Notes: generated from the sequence alone by a model not told the origin. Shown: positions 1 to 8,830, numbered from the stretch's first letter. The stretch is 45,902 nt of DNA from CAZHFA01 sp964534945 (GCA_964534945.1 CAZHSB010000006.1:1-45902), one strand, 5' to 3'. Program-made: numbers and translations.

Positions 1-810
1 ATAGTGTATGATTTTGATGGAACGCTTGCTCGGGGAAATATTCAAGAAAATTCTTTTTTGCCTAAAATTGGAATTCCAAAAGAAAAGTTCTGGAGAGAGG
101 TAAAAAAAATTACGAAAGCAAATCAAATGGACGAGACTTTGGCCTATATGTATATGCTTATTTTAAAGGCAAAAGAGGCAGGGAATATAAAGATAAATAA
201 ATCAACATTTAAGAAACATGGGAAAACTGTAAAGTATTTTAATGGCGTTGAATCGTATTTTGAAAGAATAAATAATTTTGCAAAAAAACAAAATGTATCA
301 CTAGAACATTACATAGTTTCGGCAGGAACGAAAGAAATGTTAGAGGGGACAAGCATTGCTAAAAATTTTAAATATATTTTTGCTTCGAGCTTTAAGTATG
401 ACAAACAAGGACTTGTAGAATGGCCTGCGGTTGCAGTTAATTATACGACAAAGACACAATATTTATTTAGAATAAATAAGGGAATATATAATATTTGGGA
501 TAATGATGGTGTTAACAAGCATACTTCTGATGATAAAAAGGTAATCGCTTTTGAAAATATTATATATATTGGTGATGGATTTTCTGATGTTCCTGCGATG
601 AAAATTATAAAACAACAGGGGGGAACTTCAATAGGAGTGTATGATCCTCAAAATTTAAAAAATAAAAATTTTGTAAAAGATCTTATTGAACGAGGTCGTG
701 TGTCTTATGTTGCAAAAGCAGATTATAAAAATGGTGGAGAAATAGATTTAATTTTGAAATCGATTATTAAAAAAGCAGGAATAAAAAATCTTTTTTTAAA
801 CTCTTTTTAA
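1..810 (+). CDS. HAD-superfamily phosphatase, 5' end cut by window edge
   Basis: Probable small-molecule phosphatase of the haloacid dehalogenase superfamily, of the phosphoserine-phosphatase-like kind. The reading frame is open at base 1. It begins IVYDFDGT, which is motif I with the nucleophile Asp and the acid/base Asp two residues on. The GTG at base 4 is therefore probably internal and the true start lies outside the window. Motif II is plausibly VSAGTKE, and motif IV is clear as IGDGFSDVPAM near the C-terminus, binding Mg2+. The long insert between motifs I and II is the cap domain, which sets substrate choice, so the substrate cannot be read. The gene is followed by a 187-base gap before hisS, so it may be a separate transcription unit. 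Confidence 0.8.
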   Translation: MVYDFDGTLARGNIQENSFLPKIGIPKEKFWREVKKITKANQMDETLAYMYMLILKAKEAGNIKINKSTFKKHGKTVKYFNGVESYFERINNFAKKQNVSLEHYIVSAGTKEMLEGTSIAKNFKYIFASSFKYDKQGLVEWPAVAVNYTTKTQYLFRINKGIYNIWDNDGVNKHTSDDKKVIAFENIIYIGDGFSDVPAMKIIKQQGGTSIGVYDPQNLKNKNFVKDLIERGRVSYVAKADYKNGGEIDLILKSIIKKAGIKNLFLNSF

Positions 811-997
811 GCCTCTTTGTAATTCTTGGTAGTATTTTATATTTTTCATATGGTTGGTAAAATTAGGCCTATGAATTAATTATTTTTTAAATAAAGAAAT
901 AAAAGAGATATTTTCATAAATCAGGGCACTAGTAAAAAATAACAATATTTTATATAATATCCTTTGGAAATTTTTATTTATTTTTAAAGAGATTTTT

Positions 998-2308
998 ATG
1001 AAATTTAATCAAATTTCAGGCTTTCCTGAAAGAACTCCTCAAGAAAGGATTTACGAACAAGAATATATAGAAAAGATAAAAAAATTATATGAATCTTTCT
1101 CATTTATTCCTCTTGAAACAAGAAGCATAGAATATTTGAGTACATTGTCTTCAAAAGCATCAGATAGTAAAGAAATATATTCAATTAAAAGAGCTTTTGC
1201 AGAAGAAGGAGATGAAGAAAAAGATCCTTTTTCACTACACTTTGATTTAACAGTTCCATTTGCAAGATATGTAGCACAGAATTTGGGCAATTTAAATTTT
1301 CCATTTAGAAGATATCAAGTTCAAAAGGTTTGGCGTGGAGAACGTCCTCAAAAAGGACGGTATAGAGAATTTTATCAGTTTGATATAGATATCATCGCAA
1401 GAGATGAATTTCCCTTATCTTTAGAAGCAGAAGTTTTAGAAGCTTATAAAAAAGCATGGGATGTTTTTGATTTATTAAAATATAAAATTTATTTTAATAA
1501 TAGAAAACTTCTTTTAGGATTTTATGAGTCATTGGGAATCGAAAGTGCTTTAAGAGCTGATGTAATTCGAGCTGTAGATAAGATTGACAAGATAAAAGAA
1601 GATGGCGTAAGAGAAGAACTTTTGAAATTAAAAATATCAAATGAAAACATTGATATGATATTGGATTTTTCATCAAAAGTTTTTTTATCAAGTGAAGCAG
1701 TAGAAAAATTAAGATTATTTAATATAAATAATGAGACATTTTTAGCAGGTATTTATGAGATAGAAACAATTTTTTCTTTGCTTTCGAGGGATACTCTTTC
1801 AAAGATAGTCGTTTCTTTAAGCCTTGCAAGGGGGCTTGATTATTATACAGGAAGTATTTTTGAGGTAAAACTTGAAGACTATCCTGAATATGGAGCATTA
1901 GGAGGAGGTGGCGCATATCAAAATCTTTCGGGAGATTTCATAAATAAAAAACTTCCTGGAATGGGTGCATCTCTTGGAATTACAAGGATCATGTCTTTAA
2001 TATTCGATGAAAAATTAGTTTCATTAAAAAAATCTTTAGTAAAAGTATTGGTGGCAGTTTATGATGAAACTCAAAGAAAGCTTTGCGTGGATATTGCAAA
2101 TAAATTAAGAGTGTTAGGAATTAATACAGAGGTTTTTTATAAATCGCCAAAAATTGGAAAACAAATAGATTATGCGGATAATCTACAAATACCTTATGTA
2201 TTATTTATCGATCCAGAAACTCAAAAGATTTCAATAAAAAATTTAGCTACTAAAGAACAGAAAATAGTAGACAATTTAAAGGAGTGGTGTGTAAATGAAA
2301 AAATTTAA
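998..2308 (+). CDS. hisS: Histidine-tRNA ligase
   Basis: Cytoplasmic class II aminoacyl-tRNA synthetase that charges tRNA-His. Its 436 residues are normal for the family. Visible motifs are the motif 2 region FRRYQVQKVWRGERPQKGR, the histidine-A loop ARGLDYYTGSIFEV, and motif 3 around GMGASLGITRI. The C-terminal anticodon-binding domain begins near residue 345. The N-terminus reads SGFPERTPQERI instead of the more usual RGTxD start, which marks a known HisS sub-type. An AAAGAG ribosome site lies about 6 bases before the ATG. A TATAAT at 953-958 could be a -10 box but has no good -35. The 3' end overlaps the next gene by 14 bases in another frame, suggesting coupled translation. Confidence 0.95.
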   Translation: MKFNQISGFPERTPQERIYEQEYIEKIKKLYESFSFIPLETRSIEYLSTLSSKASDSKEIYSIKRAFAEEGDEEKDPFSLHFDLTVPFARYVAQNLGNLNFPFRRYQVQKVWRGERPQKGRYREFYQFDIDIIARDEFPLSLEAEVLEAYKKAWDVFDLLKYKIYFNNRKLLLGFYESLGIESALRADVIRAVDKIDKIKEDGVREELLKLKISNENIDMILDFSSKVFLSSEAVEKLRLFNINNETFLAGIYEIETIFSLLSRDTLSKIVVSLSLARGLDYYTGSIFEVKLEDYPEYGALGGGGAYQNLSGDFINKKLPGMGASLGITRIMSLIFDEKLVSLKKSLVKVLVAVYDETQRKLCVDIANKLRVLGINTEVFYKSPKIGKQIDYADNLQIPYVLFIDPETQKISIKNLATKEQKIVDNLKEWCVNEKI

Positions 2309-3755
2309 TGAATTAAAAAAAGTTCATATTGTAGGAATCGGTGGCTCTGCAATAAGCGCAATTGCAGAAGTTTTACTAAAAAATGATATCAGGGTAACGG
2401 GCTCTGATATGGCGCAAAGCGCTACAACTAAATATCTTTCAAGTATTGGAATAAAAATTTTTGATACTCAGTGTAAAGAAAATTTAATGTTTGATGATAA
2501 ATTGCCAGATTTAATATTGATATCTCCTGCACTTTTATATTTAGATCCAAATAATGCAGAGATTGTAGAGGCCAAAAAAAATAATATACCTGTAATTACT
2601 TGGCAAGAATTTTTGGGAGATTATTTAAATTTAATTAATAAAAAGGGATTACTCGTAAGCGGAAGCGAGGGAAAGGGGACCACATGTGGCATATTAACAT
2701 GGATTTTAAAGGGGACAAAATTTGATCCGTTGGCAATTTTAGGTGCAAAGCTTAAAAATATAAATAATGAGGGGGAAAATTCAAATGTTTATATAGGCAA
2801 TGGCTCAACGTATATTTTAGAAGCTGATGAGTTTAATAAGAATTTTCATAATTATCATCCAGAAATAGGAATGATGGTGAATTTTCAATATGAGCATCCT
2901 GAATTTTACAAAGATTGGAACGAGTATAAAAAATCTTTTTTTGATTTTTTTAAAAATATGGTCGGAGCAAAAACTCTTATTTTTAGAGCAACAAAAAATA
3001 TGATTGATTTTGTAGATGAATATGATTTAACAAAAACTCATAAAGTAATTTGGTACAAGAATATAGATGACGATACCAATAAAGCATGTGATTATGTGAT
3101 TAGCAATGTACAAGCTACAAATAATAAAAAAGGAGTTTCTTTTATGCTTGAAACTCCCAATGGAAGTTGTGCTTTTATATTAAATGCACTTCCGCTATAT
3201 TTAGCAAATAATGGGACGGCTGCAATTATTTGTGCTTTAGAGCTTGGACTTTCTTTAGAAGAAGTGTGGAAAAATGTTCAGCGTTTTTCTGGACTTGAAA
3301 GACGTTTTGATATGTTTACTTTTGGTAAAGATGGAATCATTTTTACAGATTATGGACATTCTCCAAGCTCGATAAGACAAGTCGTAAAAGAAGTAAGAGG
3401 GTTATTTCCAGAAAAGAAAATACACCTTGTTTTTCAGCCACACTTATTCTCAAGAACATATAATTTTTTAGATGAATTTTTGGTTGAGTATTCTAAAGTA
3501 GATAAAATAAGTTTAGTCGATATTTATCCTGCCAGAGAAAAAAAAGAAGATTGGGAGGATAAGGTTTCTTCAAAAATGTTAGAGGAAAAGTTGAAAGCGC
3601 TTGGTTTAGATGCTAATTATATTGGTGCTTCAAAAGATGTTGCCGAATCATTAGATGGAAAAGTGTTAGATGGAGAAGTTACTCTTTTTATGGGGGCAGG
3701 AGATATGGATAAGTCTTATGTAAAATTATTAAAAAAATTAGGAGCTAAAAATTAA
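2295..3755 (+). CDS. murC: MurC-type Mur ligase (UDP-N-acetylmuramate-amino acid ligase)
   Basis: ATP-dependent ligase expected to add the first amino acid of the peptidoglycan stem to UDP-MurNAc in the cytoplasm. The N-terminal Rossmann domain starts HIVGIGGSAISAIAE. The central ATPase loop at residues 123-130 is GSEGKGTT, where MurC normally has GTHGKTTT. EADEF follows in the central domain. The C-terminal domain carries DYGHSP and VFQPHLFSRT, which resemble MurC (QPHRYSRT) more than Mpl. Length is 486 residues. The P-loop change resembles FolC and could indicate altered nucleotide handling or an Mpl/MurC-like paralogue, so the exact substrate is uncertain. It overlaps hisS and is followed after one base by hslV. 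Confidence 0.7.
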   Translation: MKKFNELKKVHIVGIGGSAISAIAEVLLKNDIRVTGSDMAQSATTKYLSSIGIKIFDTQCKENLMFDDKLPDLILISPALLYLDPNNAEIVEAKKNNIPVITWQEFLGDYLNLINKKGLLVSGSEGKGTTCGILTWILKGTKFDPLAILGAKLKNINNEGENSNVYIGNGSTYILEADEFNKNFHNYHPEIGMMVNFQYEHPEFYKDWNEYKKSFFDFFKNMVGAKTLIFRATKNMIDFVDEYDLTKTHKVIWYKNIDDDTNKACDYVISNVQATNNKKGVSFMLETPNGSCAFILNALPLYLANNGTAAIICALELGLSLEEVWKNVQRFSGLERRFDMFTFGKDGIIFTDYGHSPSSIRQVVKEVRGLFPEKKIHLVFQPHLFSRTYNFLDEFLVEYSKVDKISLVDIYPAREKKEDWEDKVSSKMLEEKLKALGLDANYIGASKDVAESLDGKVLDGEVTLFMGAGDMDKSYVKLLKKLGAKN

Positions 3756-3756
3756 T

Positions 3757-4302
3757 ATGGATGAAATTCATTCAACGACAATTTTGGCAGTTAGATATAA
3801 TAAAAAATTAGTATTAGCAGGAGACGGGCAAGTAACTGTTGGAAGTACAATTATGAAGCACGGGGCTAAAAAGATTAGAAGACTAAAAGATTTTGAAGTC
3901 CTTGCAGGTTTTGCTGGATCTGCTGCAGATTCTTTTACATTGTTTGAGCTTTTTGAAGCAAAGATGAAAGAGTTTAATGGTAATTTATCAAAAGCATCTA
4001 TCGCGCTAGCAAAAGAGTGGAGAACCGATAAATATTTAAGAAGATTAGAGGCAATGCTAATTGTGGCAGACAAAAAAGATATGTTTTTACTTTCTGGAAT
4101 GGGAGATGTTATTACTCCCGATGATAATGTTTTGGCGATAGGAAGTGGAGGGAATTATGCCCTTGCTTCTGCAAGAGGAATTATTAGTACTAAGCCAAAA
4201 ATAAAAGCAAAGGAAATCGCTGAAAAATCTATGAATATTGCATCAAAGATTTGTGTTTTTACAAATGACCATTTTGTATTTGAAGAAATTGATTCAGAAT
4301 AA
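3757..4302 (+). CDS. hslV: ATP-dependent protease subunit HslV
   Basis: Proteolytic subunit of the HslVU (ClpQY) protease, a cytoplasmic threonine protease built like the proteasome. The N-terminus is MDEIHSTTILAVRY. Cleavage before the TT pair would expose the catalytic Thr, so this copy makes a six-residue propeptide. AGDGQVT and GSGGNYALASARGI are family signatures, and 181 residues is standard. An AGGAGC ribosome site sits inside the end of the preceding Mur ligase gene, and only one base separates the two genes. hslU follows after 42 bases, so hisS-murC-hslV-hslU reads as one operon. Confidence 0.95.
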   Translation: MDEIHSTTILAVRYNKKLVLAGDGQVTVGSTIMKHGAKKIRRLKDFEVLAGFAGSAADSFTLFELFEAKMKEFNGNLSKASIALAKEWRTDKYLRRLEAMLIVADKKDMFLLSGMGDVITPDDNVLAIGSGGNYALASARGIISTKPKIKAKEIAEKSMNIASKICVFTNDHFVFEEIDSE

Positions 4303-4344
4303 AAAAATTTGATAAATAATAATAGTTATAATTAAAAGGAAATT

Positions 4345-5688
4345 ATGAATAGTGAACTTACACCAAGAGAGATCGTTAAGGAATTAGATAAATATATTAT
4401 AGCGCAAGATGAAGCAAAAAGAGCCGTTGCTATTGCTCTGAGAAATCGTTGGAGACGTATGCAACTTGACGATGAGTTAAGAGAAGAAATTACGCCTAAA
4501 AATATTATTATGATAGGTGCAACGGGAGTCGGGAAAACAGAGATATCAAAAAGATTGGCAAAACTCGTAAAGGCGCCTTTTATAAAAGTAGAGGCTTCAA
4601 AATTTACAGAAGTTGGATATGTAGGACGTGATGTAGAATCCATTATAAGAGAGTTAATGGATTGTGCATATCATTTAGTAAAAAATGAAGAAAAAGAAAG
4701 GGTAAGAAAAAGAGCTGAAAAGATAGTTGAAGAGAAGATTTTAGATTGTTTAATGTTTCAGAATAAAAAGGGAAACAAGGCAGATACTAATGGGCAAAAA
4801 GGAGATTTGCCTAAAAAAAGGGATTCTTTAAGGAAATCTTTATCTACGGGAAAGTTAGAAGATGCAGAAATTGAGTTTAGAGTAACAAAACCTGTTCACA
4901 CCCAAATGCAAATTATGGGCCCAATGGGAATGGGAGAAATTGAAGGACAAATAAAAGATATTTTTTCTAATATGATACCAAAGCAAAAAGAAAAAAAAGT
5001 TACGACTGTAAAAGATGCTAGAAAAATCTTATTAGATGAAACTCAAGAAGATATGTTAAATGAAGATAAAATTTCTGATGAAGCTTTAAAAAGAGCGGAA
5101 CAAAGCGGAATAGTATTTATAGACGAAATTGATAAAATTGCATCTGTCGACAAAATAAAAGGTGGTGATGTGGCAAGAGAGGGAGTACAAAGAGATTTGT
5201 TGCCACTTGTTGAAGGGTGTTCTGTTAATACAAAATATGGAAATGTAAAAACGGATCATATTTTGTTTATAGCATCAGGTGCTTTTCATACGACAAAGCC
5301 ATCAGATCTTATGCCTGAATTTCAGGGACGTTTTCCAATAAGAGTAGAGCTTGAAAATTTAACGGCAGAGCATTTAGAAAAGATTTTAAAAGAGCCAAAG
5401 CATGCAATTACAAAACAATACGAGGCACTTTTGGAAACAGAAGGGGTTAAGCTTCAGTTTAAAGATGATGGGATAAAAGAAATTGCAAGATACACAGAGC
5501 TTGTAAACCAGAAAGTTGAGAATATTGGCGCAAGGCGTCTTCAAACATTACTTGAAAAAATCTTAGAAGATGTATCTTTTTTGGCTTCCGAAAAGAAAAT
5601 CAAAAATGTTATAGTTGATGCAAAATTCGTAAAAAAACAATTAAAAAATATTATAGAAGATGAAGATTTAACAAAGTATATTCTGTAA
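4345..5688 (+). CDS. hslU: ATP-dependent protease ATPase subunit HslU
   Basis: AAA+ unfoldase that recognises substrates and threads them into HslV. The N-terminal part has TPREIVKELDKYIIAQDEAK. Walker A is GATGVGKT at residues 58-65, followed by the pore loop region (EVGYVGRDVESI). The inserted I-domain runs roughly from residue 110 to 240, and Walker B is VFIDEIDKIA near residue 258. The last residues KYIL match the C-terminal tail that docks into HslV. Its 447 residues are normal. Ribosome site AAAGGA lies before the ATG. It ends only two bases from the stop codon of the convergent pseudopilin operon, leaving no room for a separate terminator. Confidence 0.96.
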   Translation: MNSELTPREIVKELDKYIIAQDEAKRAVAIALRNRWRRMQLDDELREEITPKNIIMIGATGVGKTEISKRLAKLVKAPFIKVEASKFTEVGYVGRDVESIIRELMDCAYHLVKNEEKERVRKRAEKIVEEKILDCLMFQNKKGNKADTNGQKGDLPKKRDSLRKSLSTGKLEDAEIEFRVTKPVHTQMQIMGPMGMGEIEGQIKDIFSNMIPKQKEKKVTTVKDARKILLDETQEDMLNEDKISDEALKRAEQSGIVFIDEIDKIASVDKIKGGDVAREGVQRDLLPLVEGCSVNTKYGNVKTDHILFIASGAFHTTKPSDLMPEFQGRFPIRVELENLTAEHLEKILKEPKHAITKQYEALLETEGVKLQFKDDGIKEIARYTELVNQKVENIGARRLQTLLEKILEDVSFLASEKKIKNVIVDAKFVKKQLKNIIEDEDLTKYIL

Positions 5689-5690
5689 GA

Positions 5691-6362
5691 TTAAAATTTT
5701 ATTGCAAAAACATTTTGTTTGTAACTTGGTAATGTAATAAAAGGGAATGATAAGGTTTTTATATTACTTGCGTGCTTTATCGTTACATTATTAGTTTCAC
5801 TTTGAAAAAATATAGAATAATTTTTTGATAAATCTTCACCGATAATATTTAAAATTTCAATATCACCAAGTGATAATATAGTTGTATCTTGAGTAATTAT
5901 TAGTTCATGTTCTAAAAAAATACTTCCAGAAGATACAAGTAATGAGAACGGAAATTTTATGCTCTTTTTACTAATTATATTTCCAATATAAAGATTATTT
6001 ATATTGGAAATTTCACAGAATCTATCGGATATAAAATCTTTGTTTTTTATAAAAACATTTTTTATTGGACAAAGAGCTCCAGAGCTTAAAAGATTGTTAA
6101 AATCAATGTTATCTTTCTTAATTTTAGGAAAAAGAAAGACGTTATTTTCAGGAGAATTTTTTGGAGATAAAAAATTGTTAAATGCTTTTTGATTGTTTTT
6201 ATGATTTTTAATAATTTCAAAGCTAGAAAAATAAAATTTAAAGATAAAAGTCATAATCATTCCACTTAATAAAATGAAAATGATTACTATTAGCAGGATT
6301 GAACCTGCCTGGGATAAATTTTTAAAATTATAATTAGCATTATTTTTAGAAATCATTTTCAT
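5691..6362 (-). CDS. Minor pseudopilin, GspK/PilX-like (last gene of H-I-J-K cluster)
   Basis: Membrane pseudopilin-like protein of 223 residues, probably part of a type II secretion or type IV pilus tip. The N-terminus has a short basic leader, then QAG followed by the hydrophobic stretch SILLIVIIFILLSGMIMTF. If Gly20 is the cleavage point, position +5 is Ile, not Glu, which is typical of GspK/PilX minor pseudopilins. The rest is a soluble domain with several Cys, Asn and Lys residues and no recognised fold. The start overlaps the previous gene by 17 bases. Assignment rests on position in the cluster and the N-terminal segment; the soluble domain gives no support. Confidence 0.6.
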   Translation of the reverse strand: MKMISKNNANYNFKNLSQAGSILLIVIIFILLSGMIMTFIFKFYFSSFEIIKNHKNNQKAFNNFLSPKNSPENNVFLFPKIKKDNIDFNNLLSSGALCPIKNVFIKNKDFISDRFCEISNINNLYIGNIISKKSIKFPFSLLVSSGSIFLEHELIITQDTTILSLGDIEILNIIGEDLSKNYSIFFQSETNNVTIKHASNIKTLSFPFITLPSYKQNVFAIKF

Positions 6363-7230
6363 GTCTATTTATATAAGAAATAAAATTAAATAATAAACTT
6401 CGTCTTAATAGATTTTCTTCACTAATACTTATAGGATTTTTATCTTTTTTATTTATAAAAAGATTGCAAGATAAATCTAAGAAATTATTTGGTAATGTCT
6501 TAATGGAAAAATTTATCTTAAAAATATTTTGCAATAATGGTTGATTTTCAATAATCTTATTTCCCTTATGAGTCACAAATCGAAGAGTATTGTTCTTTGC
6601 AAGGTAAATTGTATAAGTTGACTCTATTGGTATAAATAAAATAAATTTAACTTTTTCGGGGTAAGGTTTTGTGATGATACTTGTAAGAGATTTCAATTTT
6701 GCAATATAGCATGAGCCATCTTTTGTAAGATCTAAAAATACTTCATATATATTATCCGAGCTTATGGCAAGAAATGAACGTATGTCATCTAAAGTTGCAG
6801 CTTTTTTTAAAAAAGGACATAGATAAAAATTTTCTAATTCATATTTTTTTGTTTTTAACATATTCTCAAAATTAAGAGAAAAATATGATATGGCATCACT
6901 TGAATCATCGTTTTTTAGATCATCATTTCTTGTTGAAATATTTGAAAGAGTTCCATCTTGATAATAAATATTTTTAGTATGAATTATTGGAGTGATAAAA
7001 AATGGATTGGAATCTATGTCTTTTATAATTTTTCTTAAAATTGAGTTTACTTTTGAAGTAGTATAAATCTTATGAAAAAATTTTTTTGCTAATAGAAGAT
7101 CATTAAATTGAATTTTTGTTAAAAAAATAATACTTCCTAAAATGCTGATACTTAAAAAAAGACTACAAAGCATTTCTAAATATATAAATCCAAATTTATT
7201 TTTATTGTATTTTGTAAAAAAGCTTATCAT
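6346..7230 (-). CDS. Minor pseudopilin, GspJ/PilW-like
   Basis: Prepilin-type protein of 294 residues. Leader and cleavage site are clear: a basic leader of 14 residues ending in Gly, then FIYLEMLCSLFLSISILG with Glu at +5, as the prepilin peptidase and pilus assembly require. The long soluble domain after the hydrophobic helix fits GspJ/PilW better than the shorter H and I types. It overlaps the upstream I-like gene by 29 bases and the downstream K-like gene by 17, so the four are almost surely co-translated. No secretin, ATPase or platform protein lies in the window, so which machine it serves is unknown. Confidence 0.65.
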   Translation of the reverse strand: MISFFTKYNKNKFGFIYLEMLCSLFLSISILGSIIFLTKIQFNDLLLAKKFFHKIYTTSKVNSILRKIIKDIDSNPFFITPIIHTKNIYYQDGTLSNISTRNDDLKNDDSSDAISYFSLNFENMLKTKKYELENFYLCPFLKKAATLDDIRSFLAISSDNIYEVFLDLTKDGSCYIAKLKSLTSIITKPYPEKVKFILFIPIESTYTIYLAKNNTLRFVTHKGNKIIENQPLLQNIFKINFSIKTLPNNFLDLSCNLFINKKDKNPISISEENLLRRSLLFNFISYINRHENDF

Positions 7231-7438
7231 TTAAAGTTTTGCATTCTAGTATATTCATGTTCTTAGTCGTGATATTAAGGCAGTTTTTAGAAGTATTGTT
7301 TAAATCTTTTATAAAATTTAATCCTACCTTTTTATGATTGCTGTGATCTTTTTGAAAAGAATTTAAAATGCATGGAATAGCAAGCATCAAAAGCACCATG
7401 GCAATACATATTTCTATTAAAGTAATTCCTCGTTGCAT
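7202..7438 (-). CDS. Minor pseudopilin, GspI/PilV-like
   Basis: Very short prepilin-type protein of 78 residues. MQRG then ITLIEICIAMVLLMLAIPCIL is a textbook class III signal, with cleavage after Gly4 and Glu at +5. The soluble part is only about 50 residues, at the low end for GspI/PilV, and holds two Cys that might pair. It overlaps the upstream gene by 22 bases. The call as I/V-type comes from order and size. Confidence 0.65.
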   Translation of the reverse strand: MQRGITLIEICIAMVLLMLAIPCILNSFQKDHSNHKKVGLNFIKDLNNTSKNCLNITTKNMNILECKTLNDKLFYKIQ

Positions 7439-7812
7439 ATTTTTTTTATTTGCCCCCTGATTGAAATGGTTAATTTACAAGTTATATTTTTAAAAGAAAG
7501 TAAGATACTGCTAGGTGTGCAGGAAAGTTCTTCGTAACAACAAATTTTTTTAGGAGAAAGTTGAATAAATATTTTTTTATTGAGTACTCGTTTTCTTAAA
7601 CTAACATTGCTTTTTTTATCAAAAATATTTAAAGAATTCTCGTTTATATTTAAACACGTTGATTCTTGCCTATTTAAATTTAAAAAAGTTAAATCACTAA
7701 AAATATTCTGAACTTCTTTTTTTAATAAAAACTTATCTTTTAAATATGAAATGTTTTGAATCCCAAATAAAGATAACACTAAAGAAGTTCCTAATATTAC
7801 AAAAATTTTCAT
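7417..7812 (-). CDS. GspH/FimT-like pseudopilin lacking a prepilin leader
   Basis: First gene of the pseudopilin operon, 131 residues. It starts MKIFVILGTSLVLSLFGIQNI, a single hydrophobic helix, and then a GspH/FimT-like pattern of amphipathic helix (EVQNIFSDLTFLNLNRQ) and short beta-rich domain. There is no Gly-Phe cleavage site, no FTLIE block and no Glu at +5, which is odd for this family. The start is supported by a good AGGTGG ribosome site 4-5 bases upstream, so the leader is not simply missed by start choice. It could be a signal-anchored partner of the other three pseudopilins, or a different membrane protein. Position H in an H-I-J-K series is the main argument. Confidence 0.45.
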   Translation of the reverse strand: MKIFVILGTSLVLSLFGIQNISYLKDKFLLKKEVQNIFSDLTFLNLNRQESTCLNINENSLNIFDKKSNVSLRKRVLNKKIFIQLSPKKICCYEELSCTPSSILLSFKNITCKLTISIRGQIKKICNEELL

Positions 7813-7902
7813 AAAACCACCTAATTTTTTTATATTTTTCCTTTTATATATTTACAATCGATAAATATTTTTTAAATGGTACGTTTTTTAAGCATTGCTT
7901 TG

Positions 7903-7929
7903 TAAAGTTTTTTTTATTTATGACGAAAG
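7903..7929 (+). promoter_or_regulatory. Sigma-28 (FliA)-like promoter of the flagellin gene
   Basis: TAAAGTTT at 7903-7910 matches the FliA -35 element completely. After exactly 11 bases comes GACGAAAG at 7922-7929, matching 5 of 8 of GCCGATAA. Spacing and gene context (flagellin about 100 bases downstream) support the call. Transcription would start near 7936 and give a leader of about 97 bases. Confidence 0.6.
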
Positions 7930-7953
7930 GAACTTTGCTTTTGGGAATTTAAG

Positions 7954-8003
7954 CAGGCTAATGATTGGGTTTTGCCCCTCATTTTGATACCATCATTAGC
8001 CTG
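7954..8003 (+). promoter_or_regulatory. Terminator-like hairpin in the flagellin mRNA leader
   Basis: A perfect 12-bp inverted repeat, CAGGCTAATGAT at 7954-7965 and ATCATTAGCCTG at 7992-8003, encloses a 26-base loop that itself can form a GGG/CCC hairpin. Six T residues follow at 8005-8010. This is intrinsic-terminator architecture, but it lies between the proposed promoter and the flagellin ribosome site AAGGAG (8019-8024). No gene on the plus strand ends nearby, so a role in attenuation or mRNA stability is more likely than simple termination. Confidence 0.6.
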
Positions 8004-8032
8004 ATTTTTTCTTATAAGAAGGAGCTTATGTT

Positions 8033-8830
8033 ATGTCAAGCAGTGATTTTATTTTAAATACCTTAAGGAAAACTGACAATTTATCATCAAATCTTTCTGA
8101 AAAATTATCATCAGGAAAAAGAGTAAATAAGGCAAAAGATGATGCTGCAGGTCTTCAAATCATAGCGTCTTTAGAAGCAAGTAATGTCACATTAAGCCAA
8201 GGAGTTAGAAATTCATATGATGGTATTTCTATGCTAGAAATGGCAAATAGCACATATGGTCAATTAGAAGAAATTGGTATGAGGATGAAAGAGCTTGCCA
8301 TGCAGTCTGCAAATGGAACATTAAGCGTTGATCAAAGAAATACATTAAATATAGAATATCAACAGCTTTTGGAAGAATCTCAAAGAGTAGTTGAGACAAC
8401 AGAGTTTAATGGAAGAAAATTAATTTCTAATGATGGATTTATTGTCCAAACAGGGCAAGATGCTAGTGAAAATAGCCAAATAGAAGTTAATGGAGGAAAC
8501 ATAGCATTGTCTTTAGAAGAGCTTTCAAAGCAAGATATTTCAACTCAAGAAAATGCTTTAAAAACAATTGCACCATTAGAAGATCATTTAGAAGAAGTTA
8601 CTAAGAAAAGAAGTGAAGTTGGTGCTACATATACAAGGCTTTCTACATCAATAGAAAATTCAAATTCTACAATGGAAGCACAAGCAATGGCTACATCAAC
8701 AATTAGAGATGCTGATATTGCTGAAACTATATCTCAAAAGATATCTGATAATATAAGGACAGATGTAAATACTGCTCTTTTAGCGCAAAATAATTTATCA
8801 CGAGATATTGTTTTAAAGCTTTTAGGATAA
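8033..8830 (+). CDS. fliC: Flagellin
   Basis: Filament subunit exported by the flagellar type III system. The N-terminal D0/D1 helices contain the conserved SSGKRVNKAKDDAAGL block, and residues 100-130 have LNIEYQQLLEESQRV followed by TEFNGRKL. The C-terminal helix ends NTALLAQNNLSRDIVLKLLG. At 265 residues it holds only the core domains and almost no variable D2/D3 region, so it makes a thin, plain filament subunit. The ATG is set by AAGGAG 8 bases upstream; an ATG five bases earlier is out of frame and closes quickly. It stands alone, away from flgKL at 13387. Confidence 0.95.
   Translation: MSSSDFILNTLRKTDNLSSNLSEKLSSGKRVNKAKDDAAGLQIIASLEASNVTLSQGVRNSYDGISMLEMANSTYGQLEEIGMRMKELAMQSANGTLSVDQRNTLNIEYQQLLEESQRVVETTEFNGRKLISNDGFIVQTGQDASENSQIEVNGGNIALSLEELSKQDISTQENALKTIAPLEDHLEEVTKKRSEVGATYTRLSTSIENSNSTMEAQAMATSTIRDADIAETISQKISDNIRTDVNTALLAQNNLSRDIVLKLLG

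Noticed and set aside
7877..7902. TGGTACG followed by TTGC upstream of flagellin as a sigma-54 site
   Set aside because: The GG to GC spacing is 17 bases, not 10.
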